Source: Novosphingobium indicum (lineage in GTDB: Bacteria; Pseudomonadota; Alphaproteobacteria; Sphingomonadales; Sphingomonadaceae). Taken from it: a stretch of 64,000 nucleotides of DNA. Under the pieces are notes generated by a model that saw nothing but the letters and a program-made list of their open reading frames with translations, had not been told where the DNA came from and did no database searches. Below are positions 8,872-16,135 of the stretch, piece by piece (within the stretch, counting starts at the first letter, position 1; every line of letters starts with the position of its first letter). Position numbers and translations under genes: made by a program. The stretch lies in contig NZ_BMLK01000016.1 in the NCBI RefSeq assembly GCF_014645195.1, positions 1-64,000 of the forward strand, written 5' to 3'.

Positions 8872-9674
8872 CAGTAATCACTCCCTGGTTCGGTCTGCGT
8901 GAGTGTGAAAATCCGGTCCATGACCTCATCAGCAGCCATTAAACCGTAGCCGATCGGAATTGGCCGCTTGGTCTGGGTATCGAACAGAACAAGCGCCGGG
9001 ACCTGATCTCCCGTCAGCCCCATCTTTCGATATTGGCCGGTGTCGACCACATAGTGCGGAAACTGGTCGTTCGGCCCGCCGTCCATGGAAACGGCAAGAA
9101 CTTCGAGCCCATACTGATCTGAAAGTGATCGGACGATCGGACCGAAGACACGGCAAGCTGAGCACGCTGACGAGTAGAAATAGAAGACCCCGTAACGCTG
9201 CGACAGCTGCGCCATCGTCGAGGCCTTTGCGGCCTTGCGATCCTCCATCCAGGTTCGCTTACCAAGCGAATTTATCGGGCGCTCAAACGTATAGTCGAGC
9301 TCCGGATTCTGCCAAACCGTCCTTCCCCAAACATCGGCAAACGTCGAAGCACGATCCAACTGCGCGCGCTGATAATGCATATATGCCGCCAGGTTCTCGG
9401 TCGTCGGATTGAGAATGGCCCGCGCCTTGAGTTCATCGAGCTCTTCGCCAATGGCTGCCAATTGCTTGACTGCAGGCACCGCACTCGGCGTCTCTAGCAA
9501 GGTTGGATACTTCTCCTTGTCAGGATCACAATAGAACCAGCTCCCTAGCTTTCGCTGCTCACAATAGAAGACATCGCGAACTGGCCCTGTGTCCTCCGCA
9601 AAGGTTGGTATCGCCGCGGCCGCCTGCGAGATAATAAGCGCGACCGCCGTCACACCATGAAGCGTTTTACGCAT
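8871..9674 (-). CDS. traF: TraF, thioredoxin-fold pilus assembly protein
   Basis: A 267-residue exported protein with a signal peptide (about residues 1-26) and a C-terminal thioredoxin-like domain. The active-site-like motif CSAC is near residue 171, with a downstream cis-Pro region (GDQVPALVLFD). F-plasmid TraF itself has a degenerate redox site, so the intact CxxC here suggests real disulfide chemistry, perhaps on Cys-rich TraN, TraU and TraH. It overlaps the preceding winged-helix gene by 8 bases and is coupled to traH. Confidence 0.88.
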   Translation of the reverse strand: MRKTLHGVTAVALIISQAAAAIPTFAEDTGPVRDVFYCEQRKLGSWFYCDPDKEKYPTLLETPSAVPAVKQLAAIGEELDELKARAILNPTTENLAAYMHYQRAQLDRASTFADVWGRTVWQNPELDYTFERPINSLGKRTWMEDRKAAKASTMAQLSQRYGVFYFYSSACSACRVFGPIVRSLSDQYGLEVLAVSMDGGPNDQFPHYVVDTGQYRKMGLTGDQVPALVLFDTQTKRPIPIGYGLMAADEVMDRIFTLTQTEPGSDY

Positions 9675-10050
9675 CGTCCGACTCCCGCGTCGTTGTGAGT
9701 AGATTGAGAATCATGCTGACGTTCAGAAGGCCCAGGCCCCGATCGATCATTCTGATGCAGCCGCCGTAGAGCGACGTCACAGCGTCGATTCCGTGCGGGG
9801 TGAGCCGATACTCGCAGAGCGTTTCGTCACCGCGGCGCACGATCCCTTTGGCGATCATCGTGTCGAGCGCGGCCGATACGTCCGGAACACGCACCTTGCG
9901 CTGGAACCAGTCGGAGAGAACCTCCTGCAGGTCTTCATCAGTTGAAATCTTCTGGCGAGAAATCGCATTAGCGACCGCCAGCTCGAACACGCTGAGATCG
10001 GGCACCCTTCGGTCAAAATGGATATGAGAAACGTCAGGCATCAACGTCAT
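9667..10050 (-). CDS. Winged-helix-like protein embedded in the tra operon
   Basis: A 127-residue soluble protein resembling a PadR/MarR-style winged helix: a helical N-terminal part, a DVSAALDTMIAKGIVRRGDETLCEYRLT-like recognition and wing segment (about residues 55-85), and a C-terminal helix. It overlaps traN by 4 bases and traF by 8, so it is translated as part of the operon. No such gene is part of the classical F tra set. It could be a transfer regulator, or a wHTH fold used as a structural piece. I cannot name a family with certainty. Confidence 0.6.
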   Translation of the reverse strand: MTLMPDVSHIHFDRRVPDLSVFELAVANAISRQKISTDEDLQEVLSDWFQRKVRVPDVSAALDTMIAKGIVRRGDETLCEYRLTPHGIDAVTSLYGGCIRMIDRGLGLLNVSMILNLLTTTRESDDA

Positions 10051-11879
10051 GACCCCCCGTGCAACTTGTAATATTCCTCGATCTTGTTCTGGATCTCGAT
10101 CGACGTCTCGACTTCGTCGGGCACCTTCGCCGCATCAACGAACTCGTCATAGACTTCGGTGAAATCCATCTGCGACAGATCGAGTTGCTGAAACTCTTCG
10201 ACCGTGAAGCCTTCGCAGTCGGGGTTCTTTGCCGTTCCCCAACTCATTGCGAGCTGCGCGCGCCCCTGTTCCTGAAGGATCCGGCTCAACTTGCTTTCAA
10301 AGCAGCAATAGCTCTTGCGCTTGCTGGTGCAGACCCCGAGGATCTTGTCGGAACAATATGTCCCGACATAGTGGCACAGCCCCATCCGGTCCTTCACATC
10401 GAGCAACTTTTCGTCGTTCGAGCACAGGAACATCGTCAGGAACGGCGTAGCCAGTGCCGCGATCGCCGTGGGCCCGCCCGCGATCGCGGCGGCGCCCGCG
10501 GCTGTTGTTATGAGGCCCGAAGTCTTGCCTGCGCAGCAATTGACCAAACCGAATACCGGCTTGTGACACCCTTCCTTGGCCCCATTGAACAGCGTCAGGT
10601 TATCTGGGTCGAACTGATCTCGGACATCGCCCATGGTCTGCACCGCGACCATGGCATCCTTGAATTCAGTAGATGCCTGCCGCTCAACCTGCATGCATTC
10701 GCCGTTGATGCAATAAAGATCGCCAGCGCACAGATAGGCCTGCGGATTTGTCGTGCCGCTCGCCGGCGTGACGCAGCGATACACGTCATCGTAGACATTG
10801 CATGACCCGTCGTCGTTTTCGCTCAGGCATTCCTTGTGATCAAACGTACATTGGGCGTTCGCCTGCAGCTCAGAACAGTCGTTGGCTGCCTTGCGCTCCG
10901 TGCACTGAAATGTCCGCGTCCAGGCCCAGCATGGCTGCGTTACGTCGACGCCGTTGATGTTGCGAGTCACCGGATCGCTGTCGCTGCAAACTTCGCTGCC
11001 CTGTTCAGCGCACTGCGCGTTGCCGGCGAAAGAAGCACAAGCAGACGTATTTCTGGTGATAACGGCGGGCTTTACCGTCTCGCCCTTCGACATCCAGAAC
11101 GCCCCTGTCGATGGAACGATGCCCGTAAAATAGGCGGAAGAAGCCGCCGTAAGTCCGGAAATTTCCTGCGTACATTCAAGTATCTCGGTGCTGTAAGAAG
11201 AGTCCTTGCAATCGCCTGCAGCCTTGTATCCATAGAGACTCACATTACCACAATAGGAAAACGTTCCTTTGCTTTGACAGGTTCCAGACGTGACATATGA
11301 ATTGAACAGCGAGCGTTTGGCATATGGACCTCTGTCCGCTGTGTAATAAACCCATGTCGTTATCTTCTCTACTTCAACATTTAGGGTCTCAGTGCACGTT
11401 TGCGTGCTCGTGATGATCTGGTCGCCCTCATTACATGTCTCGAAATACGTCGATGATGTCGTGCCGTCATTGGGCAGAGGCTCGCAATTACCGGTCGATC
11501 CGCCTGCCGAAAGGCCCGTTCCAACATATGCCTCCGGATCATATTCGATATCCTGAGCCGTGGAGAGGTCGATCGTTGCGGGGTCAAACTCCGGCCGCGA
11601 ACTGTCGATAACAACACCGTAGTCCGGGTTGGAATATCGCTCGGAAATGCCCGCGTCAGTCAGTCCATCGGGGTCATCGAGATATTTCGACGCGTCAATG
11701 GCGGTGCCGCCGTAGCCAGGAACATCATTTTCGCTTCCCTCAGCTACCGCGCCGCTCGCCTGTGCGTCACGAACTGACTTCGCGAAATCTTCGCCCTGCT
11801 TGAGCGCGTCCGCCTGCGCCCAGCCAGGAACGGGTGCCAACAGCAAAACTGCTACAACAAAGGCACGCCAACCAGTCAT
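10047..11879 (-). CDS. traN: TraN, Cys-rich outer-membrane mating-pair stabilisation protein
   Basis: A 610-residue secreted protein with a signal peptide (residues 1-21, ending VPGWAQA). It is cysteine-rich through the middle and C-terminal parts (for example NCEPLPN, CTETLN, CSELQANAQC, CAGDLYC, CCAGKTSG), as expected for F-type TraN. TraN is the donor outer-membrane adhesin that stabilises mating pairs by recognising recipient surface receptors. The many cysteines fit with two thiol-redox proteins in the same operon. Its stop overlaps the start of the winged-helix gene, and its own ATG overlaps the stop of trbC. Confidence 0.9.
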   Translation of the reverse strand: MTGWRAFVVAVLLLAPVPGWAQADALKQGEDFAKSVRDAQASGAVAEGSENDVPGYGGTAIDASKYLDDPDGLTDAGISERYSNPDYGVVIDSSRPEFDPATIDLSTAQDIEYDPEAYVGTGLSAGGSTGNCEPLPNDGTTSSTYFETCNEGDQIITSTQTCTETLNVEVEKITTWVYYTADRGPYAKRSLFNSYVTSGTCQSKGTFSYCGNVSLYGYKAAGDCKDSSYSTEILECTQEISGLTAASSAYFTGIVPSTGAFWMSKGETVKPAVITRNTSACASFAGNAQCAEQGSEVCSDSDPVTRNINGVDVTQPCWAWTRTFQCTERKAANDCSELQANAQCTFDHKECLSENDDGSCNVYDDVYRCVTPASGTTNPQAYLCAGDLYCINGECMQVERQASTEFKDAMVAVQTMGDVRDQFDPDNLTLFNGAKEGCHKPVFGLVNCCAGKTSGLITTAAGAAAIAGGPTAIAALATPFLTMFLCSNDEKLLDVKDRMGLCHYVGTYCSDKILGVCTSKRKSYCCFESKLSRILQEQGRAQLAMSWGTAKNPDCEGFTVEEFQQLDLSQMDFTEVYDEFVDAAKVPDEVETSIEIQNKIEEYYKLHGGS

Positions 11880-12622
11880 TGCCGCGGTGTCAGGTTGGCA
11901 AGAGCGACACGCGCCGCAGGCGCACCAGGCCCCCTGCCCTCAACGAATTCCTGGAGAGCATAGGCCAAGCTGACGTTGCCCGAGATCCTGTCGTGTGGAG
12001 GCGCCGGAGTTACGCAGTCAAGCTGATCGCACGGCTCGAAATTCGTCGACGCCGCGACGATGGTGGGTACGCGGTCGACCTTGAACGCCCGAAAGAGCCG
12101 CGGATCGATCGCAATGTTCGACGCCGATTTCTGGTCTACTACTCGAGACAGCGCCTCGACAAATGGCTTAGGGCCCTCAGCCGAAAATCCCCGGAAGATC
12201 ACGACACCGCCAGCTTTCGTCGTATCGGCGATCGTTCGGCGAAGCGATTCCCCTGGCATCGACAAACTCACGAACGCCATGATTAGCGGTGTCGATTTGG
12301 GCCCAGCGACGGTGCTCTTCGCGCCTGCCACCAGCTCATCCAGATTTACCGGACCTTCGCTCTTACCAATCGCACTCACATCAAGATCGGCGATCCGATC
12401 CCGGGCATTGTCGACCACCTCTCGTGCCGCAGCGGCCGGTGGATCGCCTTGGCCAGTGACGAAGTCGAACACGTCCTGCGCGTCCTGACGCCCGTTTTCC
12501 GCGCGCTTCTCCACAGCCTGCAAATCAAGCCCGTCGATCGTCTGCGCCAGTGCAGCGCTCACGATCCCGATCGCCAATACACCGCCAAGACCAACCATCG
12601 ATTTGCGCATTTTCGTCCTCAC
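11876..12622 (-). CDS. trbC: TrbC, F-type pilin assembly protein
   Basis: A 248-residue periplasmic protein with a signal peptide (about residues 8-26, ending ALA). The C-terminal domain from about residue 110 has the thioredoxin-like TrbC_Ftype pattern: PLIMAFVSLSMPGESLRR, then GGVVIFRG, and later VDRVPTIVAA. In F, TrbC interacts with TraW in pilus assembly. Starts at 12622 (MRTKM) and 12607 are both possible. It overlaps traN and traU by 4 bases each, so the three are translationally coupled. Confidence 0.88.
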   Translation of the reverse strand: MRTKMRKSMVGLGGVLAIGIVSAALAQTIDGLDLQAVEKRAENGRQDAQDVFDFVTGQGDPPAAAAREVVDNARDRIADLDVSAIGKSEGPVNLDELVAGAKSTVAGPKSTPLIMAFVSLSMPGESLRRTIADTTKAGGVVIFRGFSAEGPKPFVEALSRVVDQKSASNIAIDPRLFRAFKVDRVPTIVAASTNFEPCDQLDCVTPAPPHDRISGNVSLAYALQEFVEGRGPGAPAARVALANLTPRQ

Positions 12623-13632
12623 AACACGCAGCAGTTACGCTTGCGCCAAAGTAGAAAGCCCATGTCTTCACCAGTCACTGGGTAAGTCCTCGCGGCACCG
12701 GGCAGCAAAACCGAACCGCCGATCGGGGAACAGGCCTCGCGCCCCGACACCATTGGCGTCGGGTTGACTTGCTGCAGCCGGTACTGACTCTTTTTGAGGA
12801 TCGGCATGACATACTTACCGCACAGCGCCTTCGAACCCATCGTTCCCCATGCAAGCGCTTGGCGGTGCATCTTGTAGACCATGCGCTCTGCCGCCAATCG
12901 TCCCGACTGGGTCATACCCACGCTCGCACCCACGTTCCCGTTGAGCGGATACATCGACCCCTGGCAGCCATCACACCAAAACAGTTCATTGAGCGGCAGA
13001 TGTGCCGTCGCGGCCACGCAGTCGGCCGCGCAAGCCGCCTGAGCTAATGGATTTGCAAAGATCAACGCCTCCGGATTAATCAGCGTCGTCAAGGTGTCGT
13101 CCTGCCAAAGCGGATCGATCTCGGTCATGTAAGCGATGTCGAAGCTGGCCTGTTCGAAACACACGAAATCCGTCAGGATCTCCAGCCAATAAAGCAGTGG
13201 ATAGACGTAGTAGTGGACATGATACTTCGCCGTGTCAGTCCCGCCGTTCGAGCCCACATTGGCGGCATATCCACTGCCCATGGTCAAACCCGGTGACAAC
13301 TTGATCCCACCCAGGTTCGGAAAACAGAAAGGCTTCGTCGTCACATCAATCAGGCGTGCCGGCTCCCAAAAACCCATTGCGACGCCAATGCGCGGAATGG
13401 GTGATCCGCACAGGCAGATGGGCGAGCTCGGATTGCTGGTGTCCGCTCGCGAAGAAGGCCAAATTCGCAGACCGCCAACGGATAGCGGGAACATGCACCC
13501 CCAGCACACATCAGTGATCGGATTGACAAAGCTTCCTGAGCAACTGCCTGTCGGAACTTGCGCGCGCGCCGCCCCGGGGATGATCAGGAGCAGGCCGAGA
13601 ATGGCTTGGACAATCCACCTAGGCATCGTCAT
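12619..13632 (-). CDS. traU: TraU, F-type conjugation protein
   Basis: A 337-residue secreted, cysteine-rich protein matching TraU: signal peptide (about residues 4-25), then GSFVNPITDVCWGCMFPL, the CLCGSP block, FCFPNLGG and a C-terminal NCC. TraU is needed for DNA transfer more than for pilus outgrowth in the F system. The frame extends further upstream to 13746, but those residues are low complexity and lie over the preceding gene, so the ATG at 13632 or 13626, immediately before the signal peptide, is preferred. It overlaps the small upstream membrane-protein gene by 8-14 bases. Confidence 0.9.
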   Translation of the reverse strand: MTMPRWIVQAILGLLLIIPGAARAQVPTGSCSGSFVNPITDVCWGCMFPLSVGGLRIWPSSRADTSNPSSPICLCGSPIPRIGVAMGFWEPARLIDVTTKPFCFPNLGGIKLSPGLTMGSGYAANVGSNGGTDTAKYHVHYYVYPLLYWLEILTDFVCFEQASFDIAYMTEIDPLWQDDTLTTLINPEALIFANPLAQAACAADCVAATAHLPLNELFWCDGCQGSMYPLNGNVGASVGMTQSGRLAAERMVYKMHRQALAWGTMGSKALCGKYVMPILKKSQYRLQQVNPTPMVSGREACSPIGGSVLLPGAARTYPVTGEDMGFLLWRKRNCCVL

Positions 13633-13900
13633 CGCAGCCGTCCCCGGAGAACAAATAGGCGTCGTCCGCTGCATTTTTCGCTCGAGCCCAAAAGAGGCCC
13701 TGGACGAGCACGAAGGCGCCGAGACCGGCAAACAACGCAGCCGCACCTAATTTCGAAACCGATACCGCAAGCGGCCACAGCCAGGTCAGGATAGCGACAG
13801 CGACGAGCGCTCCTATGAGCCGGCGTCGCGCAGAGCGAAGTTGACGCGTTTCCGGCGCCGCCATCGGATACGGCATATGCTTTTCGATGAACTTCCTCAT
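13619..13900 (-). CDS. Small two-helix membrane protein in the tra operon
   Basis: A 93-residue basic protein with two close transmembrane helices (about residues 28-46 and 52-70) and an acidic C-terminal tail. It lies between traW and traU, overlapping both by a few bases, so it is translated with them. The classical F operon has no gene of this sequence here, although small membrane proteins (trbI, trbA, trbE types) do occur. Probably an accessory inner-membrane transfer protein; family not recognised. Confidence 0.65.
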   Translation of the reverse strand: MRKFIEKHMPYPMAAPETRQLRSARRRLIGALVAVAILTWLWPLAVSVSKLGAAALFAGLGAFVLVQGLFWARAKNAADDAYLFSGDGCDDDA

Positions 13901-14553
13901 GACCCCTGCCCCGGCTTGAGTGCAACTTCACGCACGATGAGTAGCTTGCCCTTTTGCTCGACGAGCGCAGGCGTATGTTCGATGCCGAACTTACCGGTGA
14001 GCGTGCCAGCCTGGTCGAAGTAGAACCGGCGCTGCTTGGCCTTCATGAGATCAAACGGAGACCCGCTGACCATGATGATCTTTGCTGCGCGTTCATCGCC
14101 CTGTCCAAGGGCCCACGACACCTGGGCTTCGTCGTCACCATCAATGAACAATAGCTTTTCGGACATTGTAATCTTGTCGAGGGGATTGATCCGCTGACCA
14201 GCCACCGCGATCAGGTTGCCCTTGGCGTCCCTAATGTCGCTCTCTAGAGTGATGGTCGGATCATATTCCCAAGTACGGCTCTCCGTAGCCGCGACCATCC
14301 CGGCGACAGGCGTTGGCCGCATGACTTTTGCCTTCACCCGCTCAGCGAAACGTGCGTTCAACTCGTCCAGCTTTCCGCTGGCCTTCGCCGCTTCGAGCTT
14401 CGCCTTGATCACGTCGAGAAAATCTGGCTCGATGATCGGCCATGCCTCGCCCACTTGCCCATGATCCACGGCCATCGCCGCGTGGAGGCCCGGCAAGCCT
14501 GCACCGCCGATCGCACCAAAGAGAGCGACTGCCGCGAGTGACCGAATCCTCAC
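13897..14553 (-). CDS. traW: TraW, F-type pilus assembly protein
   Basis: A 218-residue periplasmic protein with a signal peptide (residues 1-26). It shows the TraW pattern: a helical N-terminal part, RTWEYDPTITLESDIRD, the INPLDKI motif, then LLFIDGDDEAQV and the C-terminal FGIEHTPALVEQ block. TraW works with TrbC and TraU in pilus assembly at the outer-membrane side of the channel. It overlaps the S26 peptidase gene by 4 bases. Confidence 0.9.
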   Translation of the reverse strand: MRIRSLAAVALFGAIGGAGLPGLHAAMAVDHGQVGEAWPIIEPDFLDVIKAKLEAAKASGKLDELNARFAERVKAKVMRPTPVAGMVAATESRTWEYDPTITLESDIRDAKGNLIAVAGQRINPLDKITMSEKLLFIDGDDEAQVSWALGQGDERAAKIIMVSGSPFDLMKAKQRRFYFDQAGTLTGKFGIEHTPALVEQKGKLLIVREVALKPGQGS

Positions 14554-15086
14554 AGCACCGGGCTCCCAACGCCAGCAATGCGGTCACGGCACACAAAGCC
14601 TATCTCCGCATATCGGCTATCAAACCCGTCCTTGTGACCACTTCCTGCATAGACGCACCCATCAGGAATGCGGCCAGTCGGCCCCGCGGCCAGCGGGTCT
14701 CCCTTAAGTGTGAATGGCTTGAGCCGAGCGACCTTGTGACCGTTCACCAGGACGTCGCGGCCAACGTGCTCGACAACGTCACCGGGAACCCCATACGCAA
14801 TCTTGGCGAACGCCGGCGGAGGACTTCCGAAATACTTGAGGACCATTGGATCGCGGCCCGGGTTGAAGATCACATAGTCCCCCCGGTGCGGGAATTGTCC
14901 TGCGGAAACCAGAAAGGCCCAATTGGGAAGCGACCCGCTTTCATTGATCATGAAGGCGTGCGTCCGGCTCCAATGGGAGAGCGACTGGCCGGCTACAGCA
15001 AGAACACACAGCCCGCCGATCGCCGCCATCTTGGCCCGAAACGACAACCGAACCGGCCGCGCCTTATTGTCTATGACGATCGTCAC
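14550..15086 (-). CDS. S26 family signal peptidase (TrhF/TraF-RP4-like)
   Basis: A 178-residue membrane-anchored serine peptidase. One transmembrane helix (about residues 20-37) is followed by the catalytic Ser box ESGSLPN (Ser52), and by FAKIAYGVPGD (about residues 94-104), in which Lys96 is the expected general base of the Ser-Lys dyad. A C-terminal YAGSGHKDGFDSRY block completes the S26 fold. Such peptidases in conjugation operons process or cyclise pilin, or mature other transfer proteins. The gene overlaps trbI by 23 bases. It sits where F-type operons of related plasmids carry trhF-type genes. Confidence 0.85.
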   Translation of the reverse strand: MTIVIDNKARPVRLSFRAKMAAIGGLCVLAVAGQSLSHWSRTHAFMINESGSLPNWAFLVSAGQFPHRGDYVIFNPGRDPMVLKYFGSPPPAFAKIAYGVPGDVVEHVGRDVLVNGHKVARLKPFTLKGDPLAAGPTGRIPDGCVYAGSGHKDGFDSRYAEIGFVCRDRIAGVGSPVL

Positions 15087-15798
15087 CGTGACCTCCGTTG
15101 CTGGCCATGAAGGATTCCATGCCCTGCTGTACCGGCGTTATGGCGGCCACCTTGGGCATGGGCACCTGGGCATAGACCTCGCTCTTCACTTGCGCTGTGA
15201 TGTCCGGGATATCGCCGCCGACGATCGCTTCGTTCACCAGCACGATGCGGCCATCCTGGCCTGCGGCAGCCACAGCCTTGTCGAGCACCGCCATGAATTG
15301 GGCCGTCTGCTGCGCGGCCGTGCGATCGTCGCTCCCAGACCGGGCTTGCGCCTGAAGATACTCGGCTATCACACCCTGGAGTTGAAGCTTAACGAACCTG
15401 TCTTTACCCATGCCGTCATCGAGGAGGCTCTTCGTCACCCAGGCGCCCCAGACAAGGCAAACGGCCAAGCCGACAACCAGAGCGGCATCTTTCAGCTTCA
15501 GTCCCCCGGAATTTTTTGGCCGCTTCGCTCCCCGAGCAGACGCGCTGGCCGACGATACAGGTGCGCTTCTATGCTTCGCAACCAGCCCGTCTTCGGGAGA
15601 GCTCGCAGATCCGGCGCCGAGCTGGACTGCCATCGCTGAGGCATCCCCCCGGGAAGCTTCATCCTCGATGGCGCACGATGCTCCAGCATCCGCAGCAACA
15701 TCCCCCTCTCTACCGCCTAGCAGGTCTCCTTCCATATCGCCCGATTGCAATGATAGGACCCCTGCAAGACCTCGCTTAACTCGCTGTGTCATCGTCAA
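15064..15798 (-). CDS. trbI: TrbI-type F conjugation protein
   Basis: A 244-residue protein with a long Ser/Ala-rich cytoplasmic N-terminal half, one transmembrane helix (about residues 103-122, DAALVVGLAVCLVWGAWV) and a periplasmic helical domain with the TrbI_Ftype pattern (VNEAIVGGDIPDITAQV). F TrbI is about 128 residues and influences pilus retraction, so this version carries an N-terminal extension of about 90 residues. It overlaps the preceding small membrane protein gene and the following S26 peptidase gene. Confidence 0.75.
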   Translation of the reverse strand: MTMTQRVKRGLAGVLSLQSGDMEGDLLGGREGDVAADAGASCAIEDEASRGDASAMAVQLGAGSASSPEDGLVAKHRSAPVSSASASARGAKRPKNSGGLKLKDAALVVGLAVCLVWGAWVTKSLLDDGMGKDRFVKLQLQGVIAEYLQAQARSGSDDRTAAQQTAQFMAVLDKAVAAAGQDGRIVLVNEAIVGGDIPDITAQVKSEVYAQVPMPKVAAITPVQQGMESFMASNGGHGDDRHRQ

Positions 15799-16135
15799 AT
15801 TCCTTCAGGAGAATGTGCGCCAGTGATTGCCGGCGAAAAATGCCAGCGAGTGCGAACACGACTGCCAGCACCCACAGGAGAATTGCATCGAACTGATGCT
15901 GCCGGGCTGCATCGGCCGTGATGTAGCGCGACGACAGATTGGCCAGCTGATGCATGAAGCCTTCGAGCGAGAAATTCGCGACGGCACACAGCGCCATCGT
16001 GACTGCACCGACCGCCACCAAAGCGTTGACCGACACCCAACCGAGCAGCCTCAAGCCAGTGGCGAGAAACGATTGCGCGAACGCTTTAATGCTGGCCTGC
16101 GCGTTCGGGCGAGGAGCAGTTCTTGCGAACGCCAT
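15776..16135 (-). CDS. Membrane protein of the tra operon (119 aa)
   Basis: The coding frame is open upstream into traC, but the ATG at 16135 coincides with the traC stop (TGATG coupling) and gives a sensible 119-residue protein. It has two transmembrane helices (about residues 28-50 and 85-103) separated by a periplasmic loop. It sits between traC and trbI. I do not recognise a family; it is probably an inner-membrane component specific to this branch of F-type systems. Confidence 0.65.
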   Translation of the reverse strand: MAFARTAPRPNAQASIKAFAQSFLATGLRLLGWVSVNALVAVGAVTMALCAVANFSLEGFMHQLANLSSRYITADAARQHQFDAILLWVLAVVFALAGIFRRQSLAHILLKEFDDDTAS

